Positions 23,551 to 32,604 of a DNA stretch of 42,659 bases are shown here, piece by piece. Made by a program: the position numbers and the translations under genes. Below the pieces are notes generated by a model. It did not search any database and was not told the origin of the DNA. It saw nothing but the letters and a program-made list of their open reading frames with translations. The stretch spans positions 1-42,659 of the forward strand of contig JAAEEQ010000010.1 in NCBI GenBank assembly GCA_013415665.1, read 5' to 3'. Position 1 is the stretch's first letter; every line of letters begins with the position of its first letter. The stretch is from Methanomicrobiales archaeon. Lineage in GTDB: Archaea > Halobacteriota > Methanomicrobia > Methanomicrobiales > Methanomicrobiaceae.

Positions 23551-26082
23551 ATGGCACCCTCCAGCACCCCTGTCGAATATCGCGATCTCCCGCTCTTTTT
23601 TGCCGTTCACGACACGATGGATATTCCGCTGCTTATCAGCGACGGTGACCGGAAAGTGCGCTGGATGAACCGTGCCATGGAGGAGTGGGCGGATATCTCC
23701 CGCGAACAGGCTGCGGGGATGGACTATGCGGCATTGCTGCGGGAGCGCATCGGGCCGAAACTCCGGAAGGGAGCGGCCTTTGTTCGCGACGTCGAGGCCG
23801 CAATAGAGCAAAAAGAGAATATACGGCAGCGGGTGTGCCGCGAAGAGGAGGGCGGCCGCGAACGCTGGTTCGAATTTACCAGCAGGATCGTCGAAAACGG
23901 CGCCTATCTTCCCGGGAGGATCGATCTTTTCCAGGACATCACCGCCGCCGTTGCCCTCAAAGAGTCGGAGGAACGGCAGAACGTACTGCAGGGGCTCGTT
24001 GCGGAAATATCGTCCCTGCTCACCGACACGCCCCTCGATGGCATCGACGCCACGGTGCGTAACGCTCTGGCCCGCCTCGGTTCGGGCATGGGCGTCGCAC
24101 GGTGCCACGTGTTCCTCATGCGGGCGGACGGGACCGGCAAGGCATTCGAGTACGAATGGAATGCGGCAGCGTCAGCCCCGTGCGACGGCCTGGCGGGGGT
24201 CACCATCTATTCGTTCCCCCAAAAGGACGGCGTCCCGGACAGCGGTGGCATCCTGCAGGCAATCAGGATCAACGGCCGCCTTCGCAGCCATGCCGTTCCG
24301 CTCCGGGGAAGGAGCCTGCACGGATTTCTCTGCATCGACGCCACGGCAACGGATATCCCGTTCCTTGCTTCCAACCATCACCTCCTCCGGATGGTGGGCG
24401 ACACCGTCACGACGGCACTGGAGAGCCGTGAGGTGGACCAGGGCCTCCGCCGCCACGACTCCCTCTGCGAATCCGTCATGAACGCTTCGGGCACGCTCCT
24501 TCGCTCGGGGGGGTGGGACGAGAACATGACGGAGATCCTCGCAACCCTTGCCGGGGGTTCGGGCGCAGAGCGCGTATACCTTATCGATACCTCGGACGCC
24601 GCCGAGGGGATGAACCTCTTCGAGTGGCACGCTCCCACCGTCACACCGGGATTTGCCGACGGCACCCGGGAGATACCGTGGCATGCCGAAGGGATGGAGC
24701 CCTGGTCGGCCGCCCTTTCCCTCGGGCATGTCATCACCGCACGCACGACCGACCTTCCGCCCCGGATTCGCAGCCTTTTCAACGCACGCAATGTCGCATC
24801 GTTCGCAATCCTTCCCATTCTGGCGGGAGACGTCTGCTCGGGGTACCTGGGCCTCGAAAACTGTACTGCCCCGCATCTCTGGACAAAAGCGGAGATCGAA
24901 GCACTCAAAACCGCAGCCGACTCGCTGGGGCTGATGATCTACCGCAGGATGAAAGAGCGGGAAGCAGAACGGTACAATACCCAGCTGACCATCATCAACG
25001 GGATCGTCGGTGCCGCCTCCCTCCCGGGCAGCCTCGATGGAATCATCCGCGAAACGCTCAAAAAAACCCTTGATCTTCTTTCAGTGCCTGCTGCTGCCGT
25101 TTACCTGCTCGATCCGCGCGGGCGCGAAGCGCAGCTGCACACGGCCGAGGGGCGAGAGAGCCACCGGCTGTTTCCGGAAAAAATCGCCCGTGAGATGCCG
25201 GCGCTCGCCCCTGTATTCGCGGCAAAGCCGGTGTACGGGATCGCACTCGATGGGCAGGAGGGCCGCTCCGCCTGGATTCCGCTCGCCGGCGGGGGCGCTC
25301 CCGTCGGCATTATGGCCGTCGCGCTACCCGGCGGCCGCACCTTCGCCACATTCGAACAGCAGGCGCTTGACGCTGCCGCCCGCGAGTTCGGTGCGGCGAT
25401 CACCCGCGGACTGCTGCAGGGGCAGCTCAAGGACTCCATCGACAAGGCGAATCTCTATCTCGACATCATGGCGCATGACATTAAAAACGCGACCACCGTT
25501 TCGATCATGTATGCGGATATGCTGCGCGAAATCGTCACGGGGGAAGCACGCGACTTTTCAGAGAAACTGATGGACAGCGTCCGGCGGACGGTTGAGATCA
25601 CCGATCACGTCTCCACCATCCGCCGCCTGCACGAGGAGACGCCCCTTTTAAAGCCCGTGAACCTGGACACGATTATCAAAACGGAGATTGCCCGGTTCCC
25701 GAAGACGACGATCCGCTACTCGCCGTCAAGCTTCTCCGTCTGCGCCGACGACCTGGTCAGCGAAATATTCTACAATCTCATCGGCAACAGTGTCAAATTC
25801 GGCGGCGACGGCGTCGAGGTCTTTATCAGGGTGCAGGAACGCCAAAAGGAACTGGAGATCACCGTTGAGGACAGCGGGCCCGGCATTCCCGATACGATGA
25901 AGAATGTCATCTTCGATCGGTTCCAGCGGGGATCGAAGAAGGCCACCGGCAGGGGACTCGGGCTCTATATCGTCAGGACGCTGATCGAACGCTACGGCGG
26001 CACGGTTTCGGTGCACGACCGCGTCCCCGACCACCCGGGACAGGGCGCCTCCATCAGGTTTACGCTTAAAAAAGCGGTATAA
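23551..26082 (+). CDS. Cytoplasmic sensor histidine kinase, PAS-GAF-GAF-GAF-HisKA-HATPase
   Basis: This is an 843-residue protein without membrane segments. It has a PAS domain ~15-135 (MDIPLLISDGDRKVRWMNRA), GAF-like domains ~145-290, ~305-470 and ~480-625, and a phospho-acceptor box LDIMAHDIKNATTV with His642. The HATPase domain has N box FYNLIGNSVKFG (N746), G1 EDSGPGIP (D774), F box FDRFQRG and G2 GRGLGLYIV, so all ATP-binding elements are present. It should autophosphorylate on His642 in response to a small ligand or redox signal sensed by PAS/GAF. No response regulator is adjacent, as is usual for orphan methanogen kinases. It is divergent from the broken HTH-PAS gene and 115 bp upstream of a second kinase. 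Confidence 0.88.
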   Translation: MAPSSTPVEYRDLPLFFAVHDTMDIPLLISDGDRKVRWMNRAMEEWADISREQAAGMDYAALLRERIGPKLRKGAAFVRDVEAAIEQKENIRQRVCREEEGGRERWFEFTSRIVENGAYLPGRIDLFQDITAAVALKESEERQNVLQGLVAEISSLLTDTPLDGIDATVRNALARLGSGMGVARCHVFLMRADGTGKAFEYEWNAAASAPCDGLAGVTIYSFPQKDGVPDSGGILQAIRINGRLRSHAVPLRGRSLHGFLCIDATATDIPFLASNHHLLRMVGDTVTTALESREVDQGLRRHDSLCESVMNASGTLLRSGGWDENMTEILATLAGGSGAERVYLIDTSDAAEGMNLFEWHAPTVTPGFADGTREIPWHAEGMEPWSAALSLGHVITARTTDLPPRIRSLFNARNVASFAILPILAGDVCSGYLGLENCTAPHLWTKAEIEALKTAADSLGLMIYRRMKEREAERYNTQLTIINGIVGAASLPGSLDGIIRETLKKTLDLLSVPAAAVYLLDPRGREAQLHTAEGRESHRLFPEKIAREMPALAPVFAAKPVYGIALDGQEGRSAWIPLAGGGAPVGIMAVALPGGRTFATFEQQALDAAAREFGAAITRGLLQGQLKDSIDKANLYLDIMAHDIKNATTVSIMYADMLREIVTGEARDFSEKLMDSVRRTVEITDHVSTIRRLHEETPLLKPVNLDTIIKTEIARFPKTTIRYSPSSFSVCADDLVSEIFYNLIGNSVKFGGDGVEVFIRVQERQKELEITVEDSGPGIPDTMKNVIFDRFQRGSKKATGRGLGLYIVRTLIERYGGTVSVHDRVPDHPGQGASIRFTLKKAV

Positions 26083-26103
26083 CGCGGAAACGTAATAACA
26101 CAT

Positions 26104-26145
26104 GATTATCAACTCGCCTGACCAAACGTATAGCCAGAGATAATC
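26104..26145. promoter_or_regulatory. Pair of GATAATC-type half-sites between the two histidine kinases
   Basis: GATTATC at 26104-26110 and GATAATC at 26139-26145 form an inverted pair separated by 28 bp. The left copy extends to GATTATCA, identical to a half-site upstream of the ABC operon. The spacing is unlike the other two sites, so this may be two separate half-sites or chance. Confidence 0.3.
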
Positions 26146-26197
26146 GTCCGCAGGGCAGCCGCGCGGATAAAGTACACCCCTCGGATGGCAATGTACC

Positions 26198-28642
26198 ATG
26201 GAACTCCGGAAAAAGACGCTTCTGTACCTGAATGCCACGTTCATCATCATCATTATCCTGACCCTTGTCTTTTCCTCAAACCTGCTTCTTTCGAGTTATT
26301 CCGAGCTGGAGGAGCGGGAGGTCAGGGGGGATCTCGTCCGCGTCACCAACCTGCTGCGGATTCAGGTCGACGGCATCAGCAGGACAGCCGGCGATTACGC
26401 TGCATGGGACGATACGTATGAGTTTGTCGAAAGAGGAAAAGAGGACTCCATCGAAGAGGACTACATCGAAGCGAATTTTATCGAGGAAACATTTCAAAAT
26501 CTCAATATTAACCTCGTAATCATCACCGATGCGGACGCCGGCGTCCTCTACGCGGTCGTGTACGACCCCGTGCAGGAAGCCTTGATTCCGCTTCCCGCGA
26601 GCTGGTCCGCATATTTTGACCGGAACAGCGCGCTGTACGGGAACGCCCTTCCGGAGAGTCCGGTTGCCGGCATCATCCGGTTTCCCGAAGGGCCGATGAT
26701 CATCGCGTCCCGGGCAGTCCAGAAAAGCGACCATTCGGGGCCGCCGAATGGCTTTCTCGTCATGGGCGCGTACCTGGACAATGAACGGATCGACGCGCTG
26801 GGAGAAGCGATCGGCCTTCCCGTGGAAATACGTGAAAATAACCCGAACCTGGCATCTGCCGAAGTGGTGCCGGTCAGCGATGCAATCATAGATGGATTCG
26901 TTCCGGTCAGGGATATTCTGGGGAACGAGCCGTATCTTATTCACATATCCGAATCCCGGGATATTTACCAGCAGGGGAAGGCAACCCTCCTTGCCTTTAC
27001 CGCGGTCCTTCTCGTGATCGGGCTGACATTCGGCCTCCTCAGCATCATGCTCATCGACCGCGCCCTCCTCTCCCGCCTCAGCCTCCTCGCCGTCAATGTC
27101 GCCGCCATCGGCGGGGAAGGGGATGTGAGCAGGCGTGTCGGTACCGCAGGCGACGACGAGATATCCCACCTTGGAGATGCCATCAACCGGATGCTTGCAA
27201 AGATCCAGCAGATCCAGACGAACCTGCAGGAAAGCGAGACGCGGTACCGTGGGATCGTCAACGATCAGACCGATTTCATCTGCCGTTTCAGGAGCGACGG
27301 CGTCGTTACCTTTGCAAACGAAATCTTTTGCGACTATATCGGCCGTCCGGCAGAGGATATCTTCGGTGCCGTGTTTTCACAGGATATCCTGCCCGAAGAC
27401 TTGCCGCTGGTCAAAAAAGCCATGCAAACGGTCACCGCCGATCTGCCTGCGGAGACCACGGAATTCCGCGTCGTTCGGCCGGACGGATCAATCCGGTGGC
27501 AGCACTGGACGATACGGGGGATCTTTGACGAGACCGGCAAAGTCACCGAGTACCTGATGGTCGGCCAGGACATCACGGACCTGAAAGTCACCCAGGAGGC
27601 GCTCCTCGAGAGCCAGCGGATGCAGGCGGCCCTGATGGGCAACCTGCCCGGCATGGTGTTCCGCGGCGCGAATGACGCCAACTGGACCATGGAATTCGTC
27701 AGCGACGGTTCCCATAGCCTGACCGGCTACACGCCCGACGAACTGGTCGGCGGCGAAGGCACCGGCTATGAAGACCTCGTCGCCAAAGAGGATGTGCCGC
27801 TCGTCTGGAATACCATCCGGGAGGCGCTTTCAGAAAATAAGCCATATCGCGTCAGGTACCGGATCCACACCCGTTCCGGTGACGAAAAATGGGTGTGGGA
27901 ACTCGGCAACGGAGTCTACCGAGACGGTACCTGTATCGGGCTCGAAGGATTCATCATGGATATAACGGCCGTGAAGCGCTCGCAGGACGCTATCGCGGAA
28001 GCCAACCGGAAACTCAATCTCCTCAACAGCATCACCCGCCACGACATTCTCAACCAGCTCACCGCCCTGATCGGATACATCGAACTGGCAGGCGAGGATA
28101 CGGCCGATGCACACCAGAAACGCTACCTGCAGAAGATGGACGGGATCACCGAGACCATCAGGGGGCAGATCGAGTTCACCCGCGACTACCAGCAGCTCGG
28201 GGTTACGGGAGCGCAGTGGTATGAAGTCGATGCGACGATACGGCAGGGGATCGCTCCTCTGGACCTCGGAAAGGTGCAGCTCTCCGTCGGCGTCGGCCGC
28301 ATGGAGATCTATGCCGATCCCCTCCTCGGCCGGGTGTTCTACAACCTTGTAGACAACAGCCTCAACCACGGCGGGCCGGCACTCTCGAGGATCGACATAT
28401 CGGGACGCAAAACCGCGGAGGGCTGCCTGTTGATCTACGAAGACGACGGGGAAGGGATCTCGACGGAGGACAAAAAGAGGATTTTTTCGGCGGGATTCGG
28501 AAAAATCAATGGCTACGGCCTGTTCCTCATCAGGGAGGTTCTGCAGATCACCGGCATTTCCATTACGGAAACCGGCGAGCCGGGAAAAGGGGCACGCTTT
28601 GAGATGTTCATCCCCCGCAGCCGGTTCCGGAACGACGGGTAA
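26198..28642 (+). CDS. Membrane sensor histidine kinase, CHASE4-HAMP-PAS-PAS-HisKA-HATPase
   Basis: This is an 814-residue protein. TM1 at ~9-31, an outer CHASE4-type domain ~45-250 with the mark DYAAWDDTYEF, TM2 at ~268-292, HAMP ~292-345, PAS ~350-470 (FICRFRSDGVVTFANE) and PAS ~480-600 (WELGNGVYRDGTCIGLEGFI, PAC-like end). The phospho-acceptor box is NSITRHDILNQLTALIGY with His615. The HATPase has N box FYNLVDNSLNHGG, EDDGEGIS and a shortened G2 (GYGLFLIREV). It senses an extracellular ligand and passes the signal across the membrane. It follows the PAS-GAF kinase on the same strand. GATAAAG about 30 nt before the ATG may be its own TATA box. Confidence 0.9.
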   Translation: MELRKKTLLYLNATFIIIIILTLVFSSNLLLSSYSELEEREVRGDLVRVTNLLRIQVDGISRTAGDYAAWDDTYEFVERGKEDSIEEDYIEANFIEETFQNLNINLVIITDADAGVLYAVVYDPVQEALIPLPASWSAYFDRNSALYGNALPESPVAGIIRFPEGPMIIASRAVQKSDHSGPPNGFLVMGAYLDNERIDALGEAIGLPVEIRENNPNLASAEVVPVSDAIIDGFVPVRDILGNEPYLIHISESRDIYQQGKATLLAFTAVLLVIGLTFGLLSIMLIDRALLSRLSLLAVNVAAIGGEGDVSRRVGTAGDDEISHLGDAINRMLAKIQQIQTNLQESETRYRGIVNDQTDFICRFRSDGVVTFANEIFCDYIGRPAEDIFGAVFSQDILPEDLPLVKKAMQTVTADLPAETTEFRVVRPDGSIRWQHWTIRGIFDETGKVTEYLMVGQDITDLKVTQEALLESQRMQAALMGNLPGMVFRGANDANWTMEFVSDGSHSLTGYTPDELVGGEGTGYEDLVAKEDVPLVWNTIREALSENKPYRVRYRIHTRSGDEKWVWELGNGVYRDGTCIGLEGFIMDITAVKRSQDAIAEANRKLNLLNSITRHDILNQLTALIGYIELAGEDTADAHQKRYLQKMDGITETIRGQIEFTRDYQQLGVTGAQWYEVDATIRQGIAPLDLGKVQLSVGVGRMEIYADPLLGRVFYNLVDNSLNHGGPALSRIDISGRKTAEGCLLIYEDDGEGISTEDKKRIFSAGFGKINGYGLFLIREVLQITGISITETGEPGKGARFEMFIPRSRFRNDG

Positions 28643-28686
28643 TATATCGCTGCCTTTTTTACACTCTTTTCGCATACATCCCTTTC

Positions 28687-29322
28687 ATGCGAATACCTAT
28701 CGTTCTCATCCTGCTGGCAGCACTCCTGGTAACCGCCGGGTGTACCGGTGTGCCGCCCGCCGCACCCGCCACGCCCACGCCGGCGCCGGAAGCCACCACC
28801 GTCGCCCCGACGCCAACGGCCGAACCGACGCCCGAACCCGAACCGTTCCCGGATGCCCTTCCCATCGGGGGCGAGTTCCGGTACGGCAGTGAAGAAGACC
28901 TCCGTGAGATCGAAGTCTACCGGGCCTTCACGGTCGCGACCTACTGGTGGCATTCCGACCAGACCGGCTCCAACTGGGAGACCAAACCGCAGGATGCCGC
29001 GAACAACCAGTTCCTCTTCGTGCAGCTGAAAGTAAAGCACCTCGGCACCAAAAAGGAGATCGGCGCCCCGCATCCAACGGGCTGCATCGTATGGTACGAA
29101 GGAAGGCAGTACCCCGTCTGGACGGGGCGCGACAACGATTCGCCGCCCATCATCGATCTCGGCCTTCCCATCGACGACTATTACGGAGGAATCCTGAGAA
29201 AATATGAAACCAGAGACGGTTTCCTGATCTTCGAGGTCCCCAAAACCCTCACCCCCGGCGACGCGCACCTTGCCATCGCACTGGGCAACCAGTACGACGT
29301 GCCGGTATGGAAACTCGGCTAA
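28687..29322 (+). CDS. Lipoprotein, DUF4352-like
   Basis: This is a 211-residue exported protein. The signal ends in a lipobox (VTAGC, Cys19), so it is probably lipid-anchored to the outer face of the membrane. A Thr/Pro/Ala/Glu linker (~20-58) follows, as is usual for methanogen surface lipoproteins. The C-terminal ~130 residues have the beta-sandwich pattern of DUF4352/telokin-like domains (NNQFLFVQLKVKHLGTKKEI, DGFLIFEVPKTLTPGDAHLA). It lies 44 nt after the CHASE4 kinase and may share its transcript, so a role as a ligand-binding partner of that sensor is conceivable. No enzymatic residue is visible. Confidence 0.8.
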   Translation: MRIPIVLILLAALLVTAGCTGVPPAAPATPTPAPEATTVAPTPTAEPTPEPEPFPDALPIGGEFRYGSEEDLREIEVYRAFTVATYWWHSDQTGSNWETKPQDAANNQFLFVQLKVKHLGTKKEIGAPHPTGCIVWYEGRQYPVWTGRDNDSPPIIDLGLPIDDYYGGILRKYETRDGFLIFEVPKTLTPGDAHLAIALGNQYDVPVWKLG

Positions 29323-30146
29323 CAGAACGGCGAGTGCAGGGCCCCAACAAGATCCTCTTTTCTCCCCACAACGACCGACGACTCTTCGAGCATGAGGTTC
29401 ACGCGTTCCGCGTGGCCCGTCCGCCGGAAATCGGTCCTGAGCGCGATGACCGGAATGCCCCTGGCATAGGCGTACCCCATCTCCCACGAGGTCCCCGAAT
29501 CGGCATCCGCACCGTCGATGACGGCGACGACCATGTCGGTACGGTCAAGCTCCTCGCGGTGGCGGGTAAATATGGCTGCATGCTCGTCCCGCCCGCGGGT
29601 GTGGCTGGTATCGCCGACTTCCTGCGGGAGATAGACCTCGAAGGCGTGCGCCGTCAGGAGCGAAAAGAGTTCGCGGTTGTACGCCTGCTCCGCCTCCGAA
29701 AAGAGCGGGCCTGCAAGATAGATATGGTACGAGGCGAAGGTTTTCACATCGATTGCCCGCACCTCGGGGAACCGCGCAAAAAATGCCCCCCTTCCTGCCT
29801 CTGCGGTCTCCGTCCGGTGCGTCCGGTTCACCCCGCATGCCGGCGAGGCATCGACGCCCACCATCGCGACCGGCGCCCCGCGCTCCGCGATGATCGTTCT
29901 GACCTGCCGCTCCTGTTCGTCGAGGATCTTTTCGAACGCCGGTGTATCGAGCCTTGATTCGTAACTTCCCGGTTCCCTGCCCTTTCCGAGATACGCGGTC
30001 TCCGGGCAGGGCAGCATGACGGTGTCGATGTGAAATTTCCGGCAGCGCTCGATGCAACCCCGAAATGCCGCGATATCCTCCTGCCGGGTGATGCCGGCGG
30101 CGCGAAGGGAGGGATCCTGCACACAGGGGCAGACCAGTACGTACAT
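29319..30146 (-). CDS. Fusion of a DUF523/TudS-like cysteine domain with nucleoside 2-deoxyribosyltransferase
   Basis: This is a 275-residue protein. Residues ~1-125 carry C6-P-C8, LPCPE (C47) and ASPACG (C104). This order resembles the three cysteines of DUF523/TudS (2-thiouracil desulfurase) proteins, where they bind an Fe-S cluster; the resemblance is by eye only. Residues ~141-275 match the nucleoside 2-deoxyribosyltransferase family: HIYLAGPLFS, the D/E-rich core DADSGTSWEMGYAYARGIPV with the presumed nucleophile E222, and a late ERVNLMLEESS. That family swaps or removes bases on deoxynucleosides. ATG 30146 is chosen because earlier codons read antisense to tsr3. The ATG is 30 bp from the divergent tsr3. 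A thiobase-salvage role is inference. Confidence 0.75.
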   Translation of the reverse strand: MYVLVCPCVQDPSLRAAGITRQEDIAAFRGCIERCRKFHIDTVMLPCPETAYLGKGREPGSYESRLDTPAFEKILDEQERQVRTIIAERGAPVAMVGVDASPACGVNRTHRTETAEAGRGAFFARFPEVRAIDVKTFASYHIYLAGPLFSEAEQAYNRELFSLLTAHAFEVYLPQEVGDTSHTRGRDEHAAIFTRHREELDRTDMVVAVIDGADADSGTSWEMGYAYARGIPVIALRTDFRRTGHAERVNLMLEESSVVVGRKEDLVGALHSPFC

Positions 30147-30176
30147 TGAAATGAGATTCGCGCTCAACCGTCTTAG

Positions 30177-30674
30177 ATGATACCGCTCTTTGCGTATCGC
30201 GACAACTCCTGCAACCCGAAAAAATGCACCGTCAAAAAACTGGAGCGGGCGGGAATGGTCACCATCGTGACGCATCCTGCAAAAATACCGAAAAACTCCC
30301 TCATTCTTGACCCGACCGCCGAGCAGGCGCTCTCTCCCGCCGATCGCGGCGTTGCATCCGTAACGGCGCTTGACTGCTCGTGGGAGGTGCTGGACGCCGT
30401 GCTCGGGCACCGTTTCCGGATCCGGCGTGCACTCCCGTTTCTCGTGGCGGCGAACCCCGTCAATTTCGGGCGGCCGTTCCGGCTGACCTCCGTCGAGGCG
30501 CTTGCTGCGGCACTCTGGATCCTCGGCGAACCCGCACAGGCGGCAGCGATCCTTCACCGTGTTTCCTGGGGCGAACGATTTTTAGAGGTCAATGCCGAAC
30601 CGCTTGCCGAGTATGCGAAAGCCCGGGACAGCACGGAGATTATCAGGATACAGGCAGAGTATATCGAAACATGA
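30177..30674 (+). CDS. tsr3: Archaeal Tsr3 (DUF367), rRNA aminocarboxypropyltransferase
   Basis: This 165-residue protein is full length for archaeal Tsr3, which transfers the 3-amino-3-carboxypropyl group of SAM to a hypermodified uridine (m1acp3Psi region) of small-subunit rRNA. Family signatures are all visible: RDNSCNPKKCTVKKL near the start, LILDPTAEQALSPADR, SVTALDCSWE, RALPFLVAANPVNFGRPFRL and the end SWGERFLEVNAEPLAEY. The fold is SPOUT-like with SAM bound in the knot. It is divergent from the deoxyribosyltransferase fusion with 30 bp between starts, leaving room only for overlapping promoters. Confidence 0.93.
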   Translation: MIPLFAYRDNSCNPKKCTVKKLERAGMVTIVTHPAKIPKNSLILDPTAEQALSPADRGVASVTALDCSWEVLDAVLGHRFRIRRALPFLVAANPVNFGRPFRLTSVEALAAALWILGEPAQAAAILHRVSWGERFLEVNAEPLAEYAKARDSTEIIRIQAEYIET

Positions 30675-30686
30675 CCCCGGGCGGTT

Positions 30687-32552
30687 TTATTCGCCTTTTT
30701 TCGTGTCGCCGGCCGTTTCCGGCAGGCTCACGCCCTGTTCCGCGAGGATAGAGAGGAACATCAGCACACCGACGGCATTCGCCAGCATCATCGGGAAGAG
30801 GGTCGTCCTGACGAGGCCGATATACGCCGGAAACGATGCATCCGTCAGCAGCGGGACGAGAACAAGGATATGGAGGCACTCGGCTGCCATCGCGAGCAGC
30901 ACACCGGCGATATAGGTCACTTTTCCGCGCCGGAGGCGCCGGAACGCCCCGCCGAGAAGCCCTGCGATGACGGGGGCGAGAGAACAGGGAAGGACCGTCC
31001 ACCCCCCGAGGGTGTACCGGTACGCCCCGCCGATAAAGCCGCTCGCTATCCCGGCGGCAGGCCCGCCGACGAGCCCGGCAATGAGGGGGGCGAGATCGCG
31101 GAAGTTGACGATGAACCCGCCGGCATCGATGCCCCGCATCGTGCCGTAGACCGACAGCGCCCCGAAGATCAGTGCGATCCAGCAGACGTCGGGCCAGGTC
31201 GTCCTGCCGCAGATCGCATCGGAAAAGAGCCGGCTCCGGGAGAAGAGGTAGAGGGCAAGGACGACCAGCGCAATCCGCTCCAGCAGCGGAAGCCCGAATG
31301 CCAGGATTGACTCCTCCTGCAGGAGTGCGATAAGGAGGAATGCAACGCTCCCGGAGGCCATCACGAGCAGCCAGAGGCGCGAGCCGCGGGCATACGGGGG
31401 CAGGCTGAGGTCCACGTAGATGAGCATGAACCCGAGAACGGCGAACATGATCGATGCAAAGGCGGAGATATACCGTATGATTGCCTCAGGGCTTCCTATG
31501 AGCGCTGCGATGAGGATGATGGCACAGAATGCAAGAATGATGATCCGGTAGAGTGTCCGGGCGTCCAGGTCAGTGCTTTGGGTCGATTGGAGAAACGACG
31601 CTATTGCGCGGGCTCGCCCGTCCATCCCGCTGATGACCGCCCCGAAGAGGATGGCGGATCCCGTCAGGAGAAAGACGGGCATGCCGAAGGGGAGAGCCAG
31701 GAGAACCAGCGAAACATCCTCGGTGATATCCGCAATAGTCGTGCCGTGCTCCTCCCCGCCGGCATTGGCCGCGTTCCCGAGAGAGCAGAAGACCACGGCA
31801 ATGAAGGCGATGAGCAGAAACGCCATTGCCAGGGTGGAGGTGACGTTTCCCATCGACGCACGGAAGTGGGATTCGCCGTGGCTCCCGCCCTGCGCCTCGT
31901 GCAGCCAGACAGAATAGAGCAGCAGGTTCAGCCCCGATCCGACCGCACCCATCAGGGCCATGATCGTCATCAGGGAGCCGTGGGGGATCAGGGCGAACGG
32001 TTCCGCCACCGGCACCGTTTCGGGCGAGAGCGGGATGGCAAGGAGGCTGTAGGCGACGCCTGCAACCAGCACCAGCACCAGCGCAGTCATGACCGCCTCC
32101 AGCCGTAAAAGCGATTCCCGCCAAAGCACCGCGATGATCACGGCAAGCGCCGCGAGGGTGATCGCAAGCGGAGGAACGGCGCCGCCCGTCACCACCGCCA
32201 GGAAGGTGCCTGCAAAGAGCGCGATGCCGCCGTACCCGATCATCTCGAGGATATAGATCCACATGATGAAGATCACCTCCCAGTTTTTCGGGCCGGGTAT
32301 GGCCCTTAAGCCGGTAAAGATTGGCTCCCCTGTTGCGAGGGTATAGCGGGCGATGCCGTGTGAAAGGGCGAACTTGAACAGAAGCGTGATGCCGAAGACC
32401 CAGAGGAGGGCGTACCCGTACTCATCGCCGGCGGCGAGCACTTCGGTCAGCCCGTGCTCGCCGCTCGCTTCGACGGCGAGCAGCAGGGCGGGTCCCGCAA
32501 ACGCGAGGCGATCGCGGAGCCGGACGGAGAGAAGGTTACGAATGCCGGGCAT
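30687..32552 (-). CDS. Nramp-like transporter core fused to a 5TM-LYT domain
   Basis: This is a 621-residue membrane protein. Residues ~10-450 have about 11-12 helices in the Nramp order, starting GPALLLAVEASGEHG and ...EYGYALLWVF, close to the start of manganese transporters. But the Nramp DPGN motif is replaced by SGEHG, and the TM6 MPH motif region reads GAVGSGLNLLLYSVW, so the usual metal site is lost. Residues ~475-600 match the 5TM-5TMR_LYT domain of LytS-type sensors (RDLAPLIAGLVGGPAAGIAS, GGAYRYTLGGWTVLPCSLAP). A transporter-like core joined to a sensor membrane domain is unusual. It is divergent from an ABC operon, with 100 bp and a palindrome between. Substrate and signal are unknown. 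Confidence 0.82.
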   Translation of the reverse strand: MPGIRNLLSVRLRDRLAFAGPALLLAVEASGEHGLTEVLAAGDEYGYALLWVFGITLLFKFALSHGIARYTLATGEPIFTGLRAIPGPKNWEVIFIMWIYILEMIGYGGIALFAGTFLAVVTGGAVPPLAITLAALAVIIAVLWRESLLRLEAVMTALVLVLVAGVAYSLLAIPLSPETVPVAEPFALIPHGSLMTIMALMGAVGSGLNLLLYSVWLHEAQGGSHGESHFRASMGNVTSTLAMAFLLIAFIAVVFCSLGNAANAGGEEHGTTIADITEDVSLVLLALPFGMPVFLLTGSAILFGAVISGMDGRARAIASFLQSTQSTDLDARTLYRIIILAFCAIILIAALIGSPEAIIRYISAFASIMFAVLGFMLIYVDLSLPPYARGSRLWLLVMASGSVAFLLIALLQEESILAFGLPLLERIALVVLALYLFSRSRLFSDAICGRTTWPDVCWIALIFGALSVYGTMRGIDAGGFIVNFRDLAPLIAGLVGGPAAGIASGFIGGAYRYTLGGWTVLPCSLAPVIAGLLGGAFRRLRRGKVTYIAGVLLAMAAECLHILVLVPLLTDASFPAYIGLVRTTLFPMMLANAVGVLMFLSILAEQGVSLPETAGDTKKGE

Positions 32553-32604
32553 GCCGGTGACCCCTGCAGTATCTTATCGGTGTCGTTGTCATGCGTAATA
32601 ATGT

